From: Mycobacterium sp. ELW1
Lineage (GTDB): Bacteria; Actinomycetota; Actinomycetes; Mycobacteriales; Mycobacteriaceae
DNA: 64,000 nucleotides
Assembly (NCBI RefSeq): GCF_008329905.1
Contig: NZ_CP032155.1
Coordinates: forward strand, 6,138,001 to 6,202,000
Direction of reading: 5' to 3'
A model generated the notes under the pieces. It was given only the letters and a program-made list of their open reading frames with translations. It had not been told where the DNA came from and searched no databases. Below are positions 43,745 to 52,997 of this stretch, piece by piece; within the stretch, counting starts at the first letter, position 1, and each line of letters begins with the position of its first letter. A program made the position numbers and the translations under genes.

Positions 43745-44620
43745 TTACCGGACCACCAGCACCGGGCACTCGGCGTGATGGATCAGGTTCTGACCCACTG
43801 AGCCGAGGATCGAGTCGGCCAGCCGCCCGCGGCCGTGACTGCCCACGACCACCAGCTGAGCCTCCCGCGACAGATCGGTGAGACCTTTCGCGGGGCTGAT
43901 GTCCTGAAAAACCTTGACGACGTGGGCGTTGGGATACTTCCGGGCCAGCGGTTGCACCAGCTCGTCCATCCGACGGCGCTGCTGGGTCTCCAGCACATCC
44001 AGCAACTGCCAGTCCATGTTCCCCTCACCGCCGAGGTCGCCCATTCCGACCGCCGCGTCGATCTCCCACATGTGCACCACCGTCAGCTGCGCATGCAATA
44101 GCCGGGCGATGTCGAAAGCTTCCGCGAGCGCCCGGCTGGATGACTCCGAGTCGTCGATACCGACCACGACCGGCAATGGTTTTCCGGTCCGCTTGGCGAC
44201 GGGGGCTCGCCAGACCACGACCGGACACTGCGCCCGATGAACGGTCCGCACGGCGTGGCCACCCAGCGCCCGGTGGTCCGCCGCGCCGGTGCCCACCACC
44301 AGCAGCCTGGCCTCTTGCGAGGCGTCTGCCAGGGCCGTCGCGACCGCGGACTTGACCGTCGCCGTGCTGATCACGAGATCGGGGTGCGCCGACCGGACGT
44401 CCGCTTCTGCCGCCCTGAGCACCTCGTCGCCGGTGGACTCGGGTCCGGTGGGTGCTTCAGCGCCGGCGAAATGCCATTCGAACCGCGGAACCGCGTGCAG
44501 CAACGTCAGCGGGAGGGCATGAGCGGTGGCGAACTCCGCGGCCCACCGGGCCGCACCGAGTGAGGCGTCCGACCCATCGATGCCGACAACGACGGACTGT
44601 TCTTGGGCAGCGGAGGTCAC
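43745..44620 (-). CDS. Universal stress protein, tandem UspA domains
   Basis: The 291-residue protein has two UspA domains. Each starts with SVVVGIDGSDASLGAARWA or PVVVGIDDSESSSRALAEA, and each ends with an ATP-binding loop: LLVVGTGAADHRALGGHAVRTVHRAQCPVVVW and LVVVGSHGRGRLADSILGSVGQNLIHHAECPVLVV. The second matches the G-2x-G-9x-G(S/T) ATP motif; the first is looser. Mycobacteria often carry many such proteins, induced in hypoxia or stasis. Confidence 0.9.
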   Translation of the reverse strand: MTSAAQEQSVVVGIDGSDASLGAARWAAEFATAHALPLTLLHAVPRFEWHFAGAEAPTGPESTGDEVLRAAEADVRSAHPDLVISTATVKSAVATALADASQEARLLVVGTGAADHRALGGHAVRTVHRAQCPVVVWRAPVAKRTGKPLPVVVGIDDSESSSRALAEAFDIARLLHAQLTVVHMWEIDAAVGMGDLGGEGNMDWQLLDVLETQQRRRMDELVQPLARKYPNAHVVKVFQDISPAKGLTDLSREAQLVVVGSHGRGRLADSILGSVGQNLIHHAECPVLVVR

Positions 44621-44672
44621 GCTCCGAGACTAGGGGACCCGCTCGGACGGAAAGGACGTTCCCAGGCGGGAG

Positions 44673-44984
44673 CTACCCGACCCAGCAGGGAGCGTCGCCG
44701 GGGGTGTAGTACGGCAGCCCGTTGGGAGAGATACAGGGCTGTTCGCCGGGGAATGCGGGAACCAGCGAGAACGCATAGGTCTCCGGCAAGCCGTACCGAA
44801 CCCAATCCCCCGCCACAGCCGCGTCCACGGCGTCGCCCGCGATACCCGGCGTGCACCCGCCGACGGTCACGTGCCGGCCGCCGATGTCGCCGCACACGTC
44901 GGCCTGGGCCATCGGGGAGATCGCCGCGGGGATGGCCGACAATGCGGCCGCGCTGAGCAGGACACCAGCAATTTTCTTTACCAT
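44673..44984 (-). CDS. Small secreted mycobacterial protein of unknown function
   Basis: The 103-residue protein has a signal peptide (KIAGVLLSAAALSAIPAAISPMAQA) and a mature part of about 75 residues with four cysteines (ADVCGD, GGCTPG, QPCISP, APCWVG), probably in two disulfides. The proline/glycine-rich tail PNGLPYYTPGDAPCW recalls small exported mycobacterial proteins. No function is known from sequence. Confidence 0.72.
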   Translation of the reverse strand: MVKKIAGVLLSAAALSAIPAAISPMAQADVCGDIGGRHVTVGGCTPGIAGDAVDAAVAGDWVRYGLPETYAFSLVPAFPGEQPCISPNGLPYYTPGDAPCWVG

Positions 44985-45130
44985 GCCGTCAGTATCGCTG
45001 CCGGATATGCATTTCGTTACCGCGCTCGACGAGATTGGTGTTGCTGTGGTCCTGGCAGCTGCACGACGGCGCGTAAATTTGGTGTGCGGCGTACAGATTT
45101 ACCCTCGAGCGCTGAGCGTGAGGAGAGCGT

Positions 45131-46084
45131 GTGGCCAGATCGAACGGTTTCGAATTGGTCGACGTTCACGCCCACTTCCTCACCGACGAGTACGTCAGCG
45201 CCGCGGTCGCTGCGGGGATCGAGCATCCTGACGGTATGCCCATGTGGCCGTCGTGGAGTATCGAAGCACAGTTGAAACTGATGCAGGACAATCGGATTCG
45301 CCACGCGGTCCTGTCTTTGTCCTCGCCAGGGGTGTCCTTCGCCGACTCATCGCAGGCGGCCGTACTGGCCCGGCACGTCAATGACTTCGCCGTCACTGCG
45401 GTAGCTGCCCACCCGGAGCGCTTCTCCTACTTCGCTTCCCTTCCGCTACCCGACGTCGACGCGGCGGTCGTCGAAGCACAGCGCGCGATCGACCGTCACG
45501 CAGCGGCCGGCGTGGTTGTCCTGAGCAACCACCGCGGACAGTACCTCGGTGATGCAGCTCTCGATCCGCTGTGGGACTGTCTGAACACGCGGCAGTCCAT
45601 TGTGTTCGTCCATCCGACATCACCACCGCATGCCGAGGCCGTGGCGCTCGGTCGCCCCCGGCCGGTCATCGAGTTCATGTTCGAAACCACCCGCACCATA
45701 ACCGATTTGATCTTCGCGAACGTTGTCGGCCGTTACCCCGGCATCAAGTTCTTGATCCCGCATTGCGGCGCCGCCCTACCTCTGCTGGCAGCACGCGTCG
45801 AGCAGTTCCGCAGCCTGTGGCCGATGCCCGACGGCAGTCCGCCCGGACCCCTGACCACCGAAACCCAGTTGCGCCGCTTCTGGTTCGACCTCGCCGGCTA
45901 TCCGATGCCCACCCAGGCGACGATCTTGGCGGATGTGGTCGGCACCGAACGCATCCTCTACGGCAGCGACTTCTGCTGGACGCCCGAGTTCGGCGTTGGC
46001 AAGCAGGTCGCCGCACTGGACGCAGACCGGAGCATTGACTGGCGCCGGGTCACGTCCGAGAACGCGCAGCGAGTTCTCGGCTAG
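45131..46084 (+). CDS. Amidohydrolase family protein (ACMSD-like)
   Basis: The 317-residue metal-dependent hydrolase has VDVHAHFLTDEYV near the start (HxH zinc ligands), FVHPTSPPHA near residue 160, IPHCGAALPLLAARV near 212, and ILYGSDFCWTPEF with the final Asp ligand near 285. This is the 2-amino-3-carboxymuconate-semialdehyde decarboxylase-like group of decarboxylases and hydrolases. GTG start preceded by GAGGAGAGC. The substrate is unknown. Confidence 0.82.
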   Translation: MARSNGFELVDVHAHFLTDEYVSAAVAAGIEHPDGMPMWPSWSIEAQLKLMQDNRIRHAVLSLSSPGVSFADSSQAAVLARHVNDFAVTAVAAHPERFSYFASLPLPDVDAAVVEAQRAIDRHAAAGVVVLSNHRGQYLGDAALDPLWDCLNTRQSIVFVHPTSPPHAEAVALGRPRPVIEFMFETTRTITDLIFANVVGRYPGIKFLIPHCGAALPLLAARVEQFRSLWPMPDGSPPGPLTTETQLRRFWFDLAGYPMPTQATILADVVGTERILYGSDFCWTPEFGVGKQVAALDADRSIDWRRVTSENAQRVLG

Positions 46085-46222
46085 CTTTTCCACTGCCGGG
46101 CAAGGTGATTCACGAAGTCGCCCCTATCGCGCTCCCCCACTCAGTGACCATGTGGAGTGTGATTGCCCGTGCCGATGACAAATCAGCCGGGACTGCGGGT
46201 GCCGCACAGGTAGCCTGCACGG

Positions 46223-47314
46223 ATGGCATCGACGCCCCTGCCCGTGGTGCTGGCCACGCTCGCGTTACGACGCACGCTCAAGCGACTCGCCGACAAAATG
46301 GTGCCACCGCAGTTCGCGATGCTCGACGTCGGCGAGGGCGTCGCCGGCGTCCAGATCGCCGCGAGTATCGCCGAACTCGGGATCGCCGATGTACTGGCTG
46401 ATGGTCCGCTGACCGCGCCGCAGATCGCCGCGCGGATCGGCTCCGACGTAGAGACCACCCATCGCCTGCTGCGAGGCGCGACCGCATGCGGTCTGTGCAC
46501 CCTCGACCGGCGGACCGGGGCGGCGAAGATGACTGCGATGGGCGACGTGCTCCGCAGCGACCACCCGTCGTCGCTGCGAGCCTGGATGCGCTACAAGGGA
46601 ATGCGCTCGACCGTCGAGGCGTGGGGTGGGCTCGCCGAGAGTGTGCGCAGCGGCCGCAGCGCGTTCGAGATCGTGCACGGCATGTCGGTATGGGACTGGT
46701 ACGCCGCTCATCCCGATGAGCAACAGCTCTTCGCCGCGACGATGCGGCAGGCCACGAGCATCATCGCCCGCGGGATCGCGCGGGTGTATCCGTGGCCCGA
46801 CGGTGCGGTGGTGTGTGATGTTGCCGGCGGGATCGGCACACTGTTGTCGGTGGTCGTCACCGAATCGCAGGCGAATCTGCGCGGGGTGCTGGTCGACAGC
46901 GCCGGGATGATCGCCGAAGCGGAGCGCTTTCTCACCGAACGCGGAGTCGCCGACCGCATCGACCGTGTCGAGGGAGATATCTTCCGGTCCATTGACGCCA
47001 CCGCCGACGTCTACCTTCTCAAAGACGTGCTCCACGACTGGGATGACGAACGCTGCGCGACGATCCTCGCCGCGGTGGCAGCCAGCATGCCCGCGGGCAC
47101 GAAGTTGCTGGTGGTCGAGTATCTGCAGCCGCGCAATCGCCCGAATCCGTTCTCACCGCTGCTGGACCTGCACACGCTGACGCAACGCGACGGCGGCCGC
47201 TTGCGCTCACGGGCCGAACTCGACGACCTGCTGGTTGGCGCCGGTCTGCAGCCCACCGGTCGGTCGTTCTCCGTTGTGCCGCACGACATCATCGAGGCCG
47301 CCAAGATCGCGTGA
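46223..47314 (+). CDS. SAM-dependent O-methyltransferase (plant-type/hydroxyneurosporene family)
   Basis: The 363-residue protein has an N-terminal dimerisation winged helix (ADGPLTAPQIAARIGSDVETTHRLLRGATACGL), the SAM motif VVCDVAGGIGTLLSVV near residue 198, and the catalytic His/Asp in YLLKDVLHDWDDERC near 262. The C-terminal segment LLDLHTLTQRDGGRLRSRAELDDLLVGAGL is typical of methyltransferase family 2. It methylates a hydroxyl on an unknown small molecule or polyketide. Confidence 0.87.
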   Translation: MASTPLPVVLATLALRRTLKRLADKMVPPQFAMLDVGEGVAGVQIAASIAELGIADVLADGPLTAPQIAARIGSDVETTHRLLRGATACGLCTLDRRTGAAKMTAMGDVLRSDHPSSLRAWMRYKGMRSTVEAWGGLAESVRSGRSAFEIVHGMSVWDWYAAHPDEQQLFAATMRQATSIIARGIARVYPWPDGAVVCDVAGGIGTLLSVVVTESQANLRGVLVDSAGMIAEAERFLTERGVADRIDRVEGDIFRSIDATADVYLLKDVLHDWDDERCATILAAVAASMPAGTKLLVVEYLQPRNRPNPFSPLLDLHTLTQRDGGRLRSRAELDDLLVGAGLQPTGRSFSVVPHDIIEAAKIA

Positions 47315-47350
47315 CCTACCGCCCGTGCGTGTATGGCGGCGGTCGATGAG

Positions 47351-48475
47351 TCAGCCGCGCGGGGTGGTGGTGATGTGTACGTGGTCGAAGTGTCCGTACC
47401 CCGTGGCTTGAGGCCCGGCCGGCGTGGAGTAAACCCCCCGCCAGATCACGTCCTGCAGTCCGAATCGCGCGGCGTTAGCCAGCGCGAACGCGCGGATCTG
47501 GTCGCCCAGGGCGATGCCTTCGGGACTCCCAGGATTGGGGATCATGATGTCGATCGCCAGACCGCGCGGATGCCACGGCTTCGAATCCGGCCGTACCCCG
47601 TCGATGGTGGAGATCTGAGGGAATTCTGCGCTGATCGTTCGGGCGGCCAAGATCGTATTTGGTTGTAAGCCAACCTCATTGGCGACGCCGACGGGCAACG
47701 CCGCGGGGTCGTCCGGGATTGCGGCCGCGGGTGGTGGAGCCAGGTCGCCGGCAGGCAGCTCGGGCATTGCGACGATCGCCGGGTCCTGCGGGGGCGCTAT
47801 GCCCACCGGCGATGGCGGCGGCGCGGCGTTCTCGACCACCGCTTGCTGCTGGGGAGTCAAGGCCGCGTACTGGGCTTCCGCGGCGGCGATCTGGCGCAGC
47901 AGTTCCTGCCACGTGGCTTGCAGGTCCGCGCGGATCGCGGCAGCACGCTCGGCCGCCGAGCGTGCGTCCGCGACTGATTGCTCTGAGGCGCGGGCGACAG
48001 CTGCGGCACGCTCGCGCGCGTCTCGATATCCCCTCATCTGATCGGCCGTCGTGGCGGCCACCAGATGCTGCAGCGACAACTCGTCGATGAGACGTTGCGG
48101 CGACGACGTACTGAGAACCGCCGCCATCTGGCTTTCGCCGCCGCCCATGTAGGTCATCGCCGCGAGGCGGTCGACCGCGGCTTGATAGGGCGCCAGTTGA
48201 TTGTTCGCGGCCTCCAACGCGGCCAGGTCGGCGCGTTGGCGGTCCTCCGCCGCGGCCTGCTGGGCCTGCGCGGCGTCAGCGTCGCGCTGAGCGGCGGTGA
48301 CGGCTTCGCGGCTGCGCACCGCCTGTTGAGACAACTTGTTCAGCGTGCTCAACGCGTCGTCGGCTGGCTCCGCATGCACAACAGCCAGCGACGCGGCCAT
48401 CACAAGCAACACAGACCCGGCACCGCACACCGTCCGGCGAAGGCAGTGGCGAATCCCGGTCATGCGGATTGTCAC
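47351..48475 (-). CDS. Secreted coiled-coil protein with M15-like C-terminal domain (paralogue)
   Basis: The 374-residue protein has a signal peptide (AGSVLLVMAASLAVVHAEPA), a coiled coil rich in Ala/Gln with PQRLIDELSLQHLVAATTADQM, a proline-rich linker (residues about 225-270) and a C-terminal domain with HPRGLAIDIMIPN and GHFDHVHITTTP. GTG 48475 is chosen because GAAGGA lies five bases upstream. An ATG at 48463 is also possible. It is a clear paralogue of 42690-43631. Confidence 0.75.
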   Translation of the reverse strand: MTIRMTGIRHCLRRTVCGAGSVLLVMAASLAVVHAEPADDALSTLNKLSQQAVRSREAVTAAQRDADAAQAQQAAAEDRQRADLAALEAANNQLAPYQAAVDRLAAMTYMGGGESQMAAVLSTSSPQRLIDELSLQHLVAATTADQMRGYRDARERAAAVARASEQSVADARSAAERAAAIRADLQATWQELLRQIAAAEAQYAALTPQQQAVVENAAPPPSPVGIAPPQDPAIVAMPELPAGDLAPPPAAAIPDDPAALPVGVANEVGLQPNTILAARTISAEFPQISTIDGVRPDSKPWHPRGLAIDIMIPNPGSPEGIALGDQIRAFALANAARFGLQDVIWRGVYSTPAGPQATGYGHFDHVHITTTPRG

Positions 48476-48592
48476 GATCCTTCGGTCATGGAGCGGTCCC
48501 GGCTGTCGATGTCCCGGCAAAGGCTACGAACTGTGCTGAACGTTGTCTAGCCGAGCAGCGATGAGGCTCGGCGCCATTGCGACGTTGGCGGA

Positions 48593-49033
48593 CTAAGCGT
48601 GGTCCGAGGTGGAATTTCCGTAGTCCCACGACACGGTACGAACGGGTGTCACGCGGATGTAGGCGGCGCCGGGTCTCGGTGCGGTGGGCCATTCGGACTC
48701 TGGCACGCCCCTCCCCCGGGCGCCTTCCCTCGCGAGCTCCACCGCTTCCCCTGGTTCGCGAACGATGCGGGCGTGGCCTTGGAGCATCACGCCGCGAATG
48801 TCTGCCATCGTGGAGCCGTCTTCGAGCAAGATGCTCACGTTCGGGTTACTTTCGATGTTGGCCACTTTGCGTGTGCCATCTCGCACGCCCAAGATGATGT
48901 CGCGGCCCAGGCGGAAGTACCCGAGAGGTACGGAGTGCGGGAAGCCATCCTTCTCAATGGTGGTCAGTATCGCCCAGCCCGGGCGGCTATCCAGATACGC
49001 CTCAACTTCTTCGTCACTGAGTTTGCGTGGCAT
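48593..49033 (-). CDS. PPOX-class FMN/F420-binding split-barrel protein
   Basis: The protein of about 146 residues has a split-barrel flavin-binding fold: RPGWAILTTIEKDGFPHSVPLGYFRLGRDIILGVRDGTRKVANIESNPNVSILLEDG. This is the TIGR03618/TIGR03666-like group found in many copies in mycobacteria that bind FMN or F420. The start was set at MPRKLS (49033), six bases inside a longer in-frame ATG. The substrate is unknown. Confidence 0.85.
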   Translation of the reverse strand: MPRKLSDEEVEAYLDSRPGWAILTTIEKDGFPHSVPLGYFRLGRDIILGVRDGTRKVANIESNPNVSILLEDGSTMADIRGVMLQGHARIVREPGEAVELAREGARGRGVPESEWPTAPRPGAAYIRVTPVRTVSWDYGNSTSDHA

Positions 49034-49093
49034 CAGCACAGGCTAAGCGCCGGCAGATTCCTCGACTCGACTGCCCACGACACACACGCGCGG

Positions 49094-50758
<1,665 letters not shown>

Positions 50759-50864
50759 TCACCAGCGCGCCGTGCTGCCTGTGGGGTTAGCGCGCCGAGG
50801 TCTCTCGCGAACGGCGTCGCTTGGTTGGCGGCCCGGGAAATCTGCGAGGTCTAGCGTGGGCGGA

Positions 50865-51221
50865 ATGGGTTTGTTCAGTCATGAGGAGTCCCCGGATCCG
50901 GCCGACGGCGTCGGTGGTGGGCTTGTTGAGCGAGCTCGGCGGGCTGAGGTGGACGAGTACGGGGTGGATGAACCTGTGGTCGTGGGTCCGGGGTTGCCGC
51001 CTGAGGATGGTTCGTGCGGTCAGTTCGCTGTGCAGTTTCACGTGTCGACGTCAATGCTGCTCGGGCTGAAACGTATTGCGGATATGCGTGGGGTGAGCGT
51101 GCCGGAGGTATGCCGGCAGGTGGTCGGCGTGTTTGTTGCCCAGCAAGAGGGCGAGCTCGGCGCGTTGCTTGCCGCCGAGGCGGAGGCGGCTGATTACCGG
51201 CCGAGTTTGGGTGAGGCGTAG
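50865..51221 (+). CDS. Small ribbon-helix-helix-like hypothetical protein
   Basis: The 118-residue protein has an acidic, low-complexity N-terminal half and a C-terminal segment FAVQFHVSTSMLLGLKRIADMRGVSVPEVCRQVVGVFVAQQEGEL that looks like one beta strand plus two helices, as in ribbon-helix-helix DNA-binding proteins and antitoxins. No toxin is adjacent. It sits between the sulfatase and the dnaB region. The function is unknown and the fold assignment is by eye. Confidence 0.5.
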   Translation: MGLFSHEESPDPADGVGGGLVERARRAEVDEYGVDEPVVVGPGLPPEDGSCGQFAVQFHVSTSMLLGLKRIADMRGVSVPEVCRQVVGVFVAQQEGELGALLAAEAEAADYRPSLGEA

Positions 51222-51707
51222 TCGGGCCGAATCGCCCACTGGCACAACGGATTTCCCCGTGCCGGAATGTTGAAGTCCAGACCGCCAGATATCTCCGGAT
51301 CGAGGCTGGCGTCGAGCGGATCTCGCGCTCGGGTGTCGCCGCCGGCGGGGACAGTGGACAGACGCGCCGTGACGAAGTACGACCGTCTTAGTCGGTTCAG
51401 ATGGCGTGGCGACGGTCTAGCCGAGGCGAACCGACTTGTGGGCATCATCCGGGCCCGACCGTGGTGGACAACGACATCGTGCGCACAGGTCAAGGCGTAG
51501 GCCTTTGTTCGTGGTCTGACGTATCAACGGCCTGCGTCTACGCAAAACTGCCACAGCGGGGTCGGCCCCCGGCGCATCGGGACCACTGCTAGCTGCATCG
51601 TTCGGGCGTCGCTACACCCGCCGCAGTGCGCGGGAGTCGCGCACCTCCCGATCGGGTGCGTCCTTGCGTAACCCCTGCACGACGCCTGCGAAAAGGATCC
51701 GGCTAGT
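51222..51707. other. 486-base region without a recognised gene
   Basis: Between the ribbon-helix-helix-like gene and the 3' end of the intein-derived ORF. Minus-strand codons ending near 51194 spell a fragment with GGLDFNIPARGNP and CQWAIRPDYASPKLGR that could be a gene remnant but is not recognised. A six-base stem GTGCGC (51626-51631) / GCGCAC (51639-51644) could be a weak terminator of the minus-strand gene. Nothing else was seen. Confidence 0.4.
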
Positions 51708-52991
51708 TCAGCCCGAGTGCGCGACAACTCCCTGAGCTATGACGTTGTCGCCGCCGTCGACCACCACGTCGTACACATCCTGTCGTCCGATACTGGTGAT
51801 CTCCACGATTTCGTCCCAGAACACGTCGTTGGTGGCGAGGTCGTGGAGGTAGCGGTCTTCGAGGACGATGGCGATGTTGTGCAGGCGGCCGCGGCTCGGC
51901 GCGTGGTTCCATACGGCCGATCCGCAGTACTTAGTGTTTACCTTGGTGGCGAATTCGCGGTGAGTCATCGACTTCGCGGTCAAAGCGGTTCGGACATTGG
52001 CCCACACTGCTGAGGGAACGGTGTCCAGGTTTGTGTTGCGTTGCACCACTTCTAGTTTAGTGATTAGAGCTTCAGCTGCGGCGTCCTTCGCCCCATGAAC
52101 GCCGATGTAGCGCAGAAATCGCAACTGGTTCTCGGCGCCATAGATACAGAGGTGCCAACCGTCTCGATAACCGGTCTTTCGCACCCGTTTGATCCGAGAG
52201 AAGACCTCAAAGCGCAGCAGCAGTTGCGCGACGTCATAGATCAGCCGTCGGCTGCTCGATGCGTAATACAGTTTGCCGCCGCCGGCCCGTGCATCCCAGC
52301 TCACATGCCCGTCCGTCGCCCAAAGGTGCCTTAAGAACAAACCCACCTTTACGTACGGAAGTGCGAAAACATCTGGCGGAACAAACTTCTCATAGCTTCT
52401 TAGGCCAAACAGCCCAAGCCCGTCCAGCCATGCCGCGATCGGGTTGCGCTTACCCTGGGTCAGCCTGAATGGCGCCGGGAGACGCAGAGTGGTCACTCGC
52501 GCGGCAGGGTAGTCATCACGAATTGCCGTGACGCCGAAGTGCCTCGCGGCTGCGCTAACCGCAGCGAGGCTCGCCTCGTCGATGCTGGCGTAACGAATGG
52601 GCTGGCGCTTCACACACGAACCGTCGCCGATCATGTGCGCGAGGAGGATCACTTCGGGGTCGGCCATGCGTTGCGGAATTAGCGGCTCCGGGACGCGGCG
52701 CGGAACCGCGATTCGGTAACCAATTGTACTGTTGCTCAACGGATTTGGGCCATCGAGAGTCATCAACAGTTGACCGCCTGTAGCCTCCAGCTCACGACCA
52801 GATGCTAATCGTATACGCAATAACTCGGCGTGGCCGCTGGCAACCACACTGACGATGGGCCGCGCTGCTAAACGCTTGCGCTGGTCCATCGACCAGACAA
52901 GTGGACGTTCGCCATTCTGTGCTAGCTCACCGACGGTGGCCTCAGAGCCGTTATCTGCCTGTAGGATCCGCGCTGACGCCGGTGATGCCAT
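51708..52991 (-). CDS. Free-standing intein-derived LAGLIDADG homing endonuclease-like ORF
   Basis: The 427-residue ORF resembles the M. tuberculosis DnaB intein over its full length: ASARILQADNG aligns with its start, RIAVPRRVPEP and QPIRYASIDEASLAAVSAAARHFG with its middle, and VEITSIGRQDVYDVVVDGGDNVIAQGVVAH with its end. Splicing residues are gone. The expected Cys1 is Ala, the block B His is replaced (ATGGQ), and the terminal His-Asn reads His-Ser-Gly followed by a stop. Both LAGLIDADG motifs are kept (ILLAHMIGDG 115-124, LFLRHLWATDG 218-228, Asp123 and Asp227). There are no exteins. It begins nine bases after the dnaB stop, in the same frame. GC looks lower than its neighbours. Confidence 0.82.
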   Translation of the reverse strand: MASPASARILQADNGSEATVGELAQNGERPLVWSMDQRKRLAARPIVSVVASGHAELLRIRLASGRELEATGGQLLMTLDGPNPLSNSTIGYRIAVPRRVPEPLIPQRMADPEVILLAHMIGDGSCVKRQPIRYASIDEASLAAVSAAARHFGVTAIRDDYPAARVTTLRLPAPFRLTQGKRNPIAAWLDGLGLFGLRSYEKFVPPDVFALPYVKVGLFLRHLWATDGHVSWDARAGGGKLYYASSSRRLIYDVAQLLLRFEVFSRIKRVRKTGYRDGWHLCIYGAENQLRFLRYIGVHGAKDAAAEALITKLEVVQRNTNLDTVPSAVWANVRTALTAKSMTHREFATKVNTKYCGSAVWNHAPSRGRLHNIAIVLEDRYLHDLATNDVFWDEIVEITSIGRQDVYDVVVDGGDNVIAQGVVAHSG

Positions 52992-52997
52992 TGGAAT

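Noticed and set aside
51194..51493. A 99-codon minus-strand frame as a gene
   Set aside because: No start with a ribosome site, Arg-rich composition, and overlap with the small plus-strand gene. It is kept only as a possible gene remnant.
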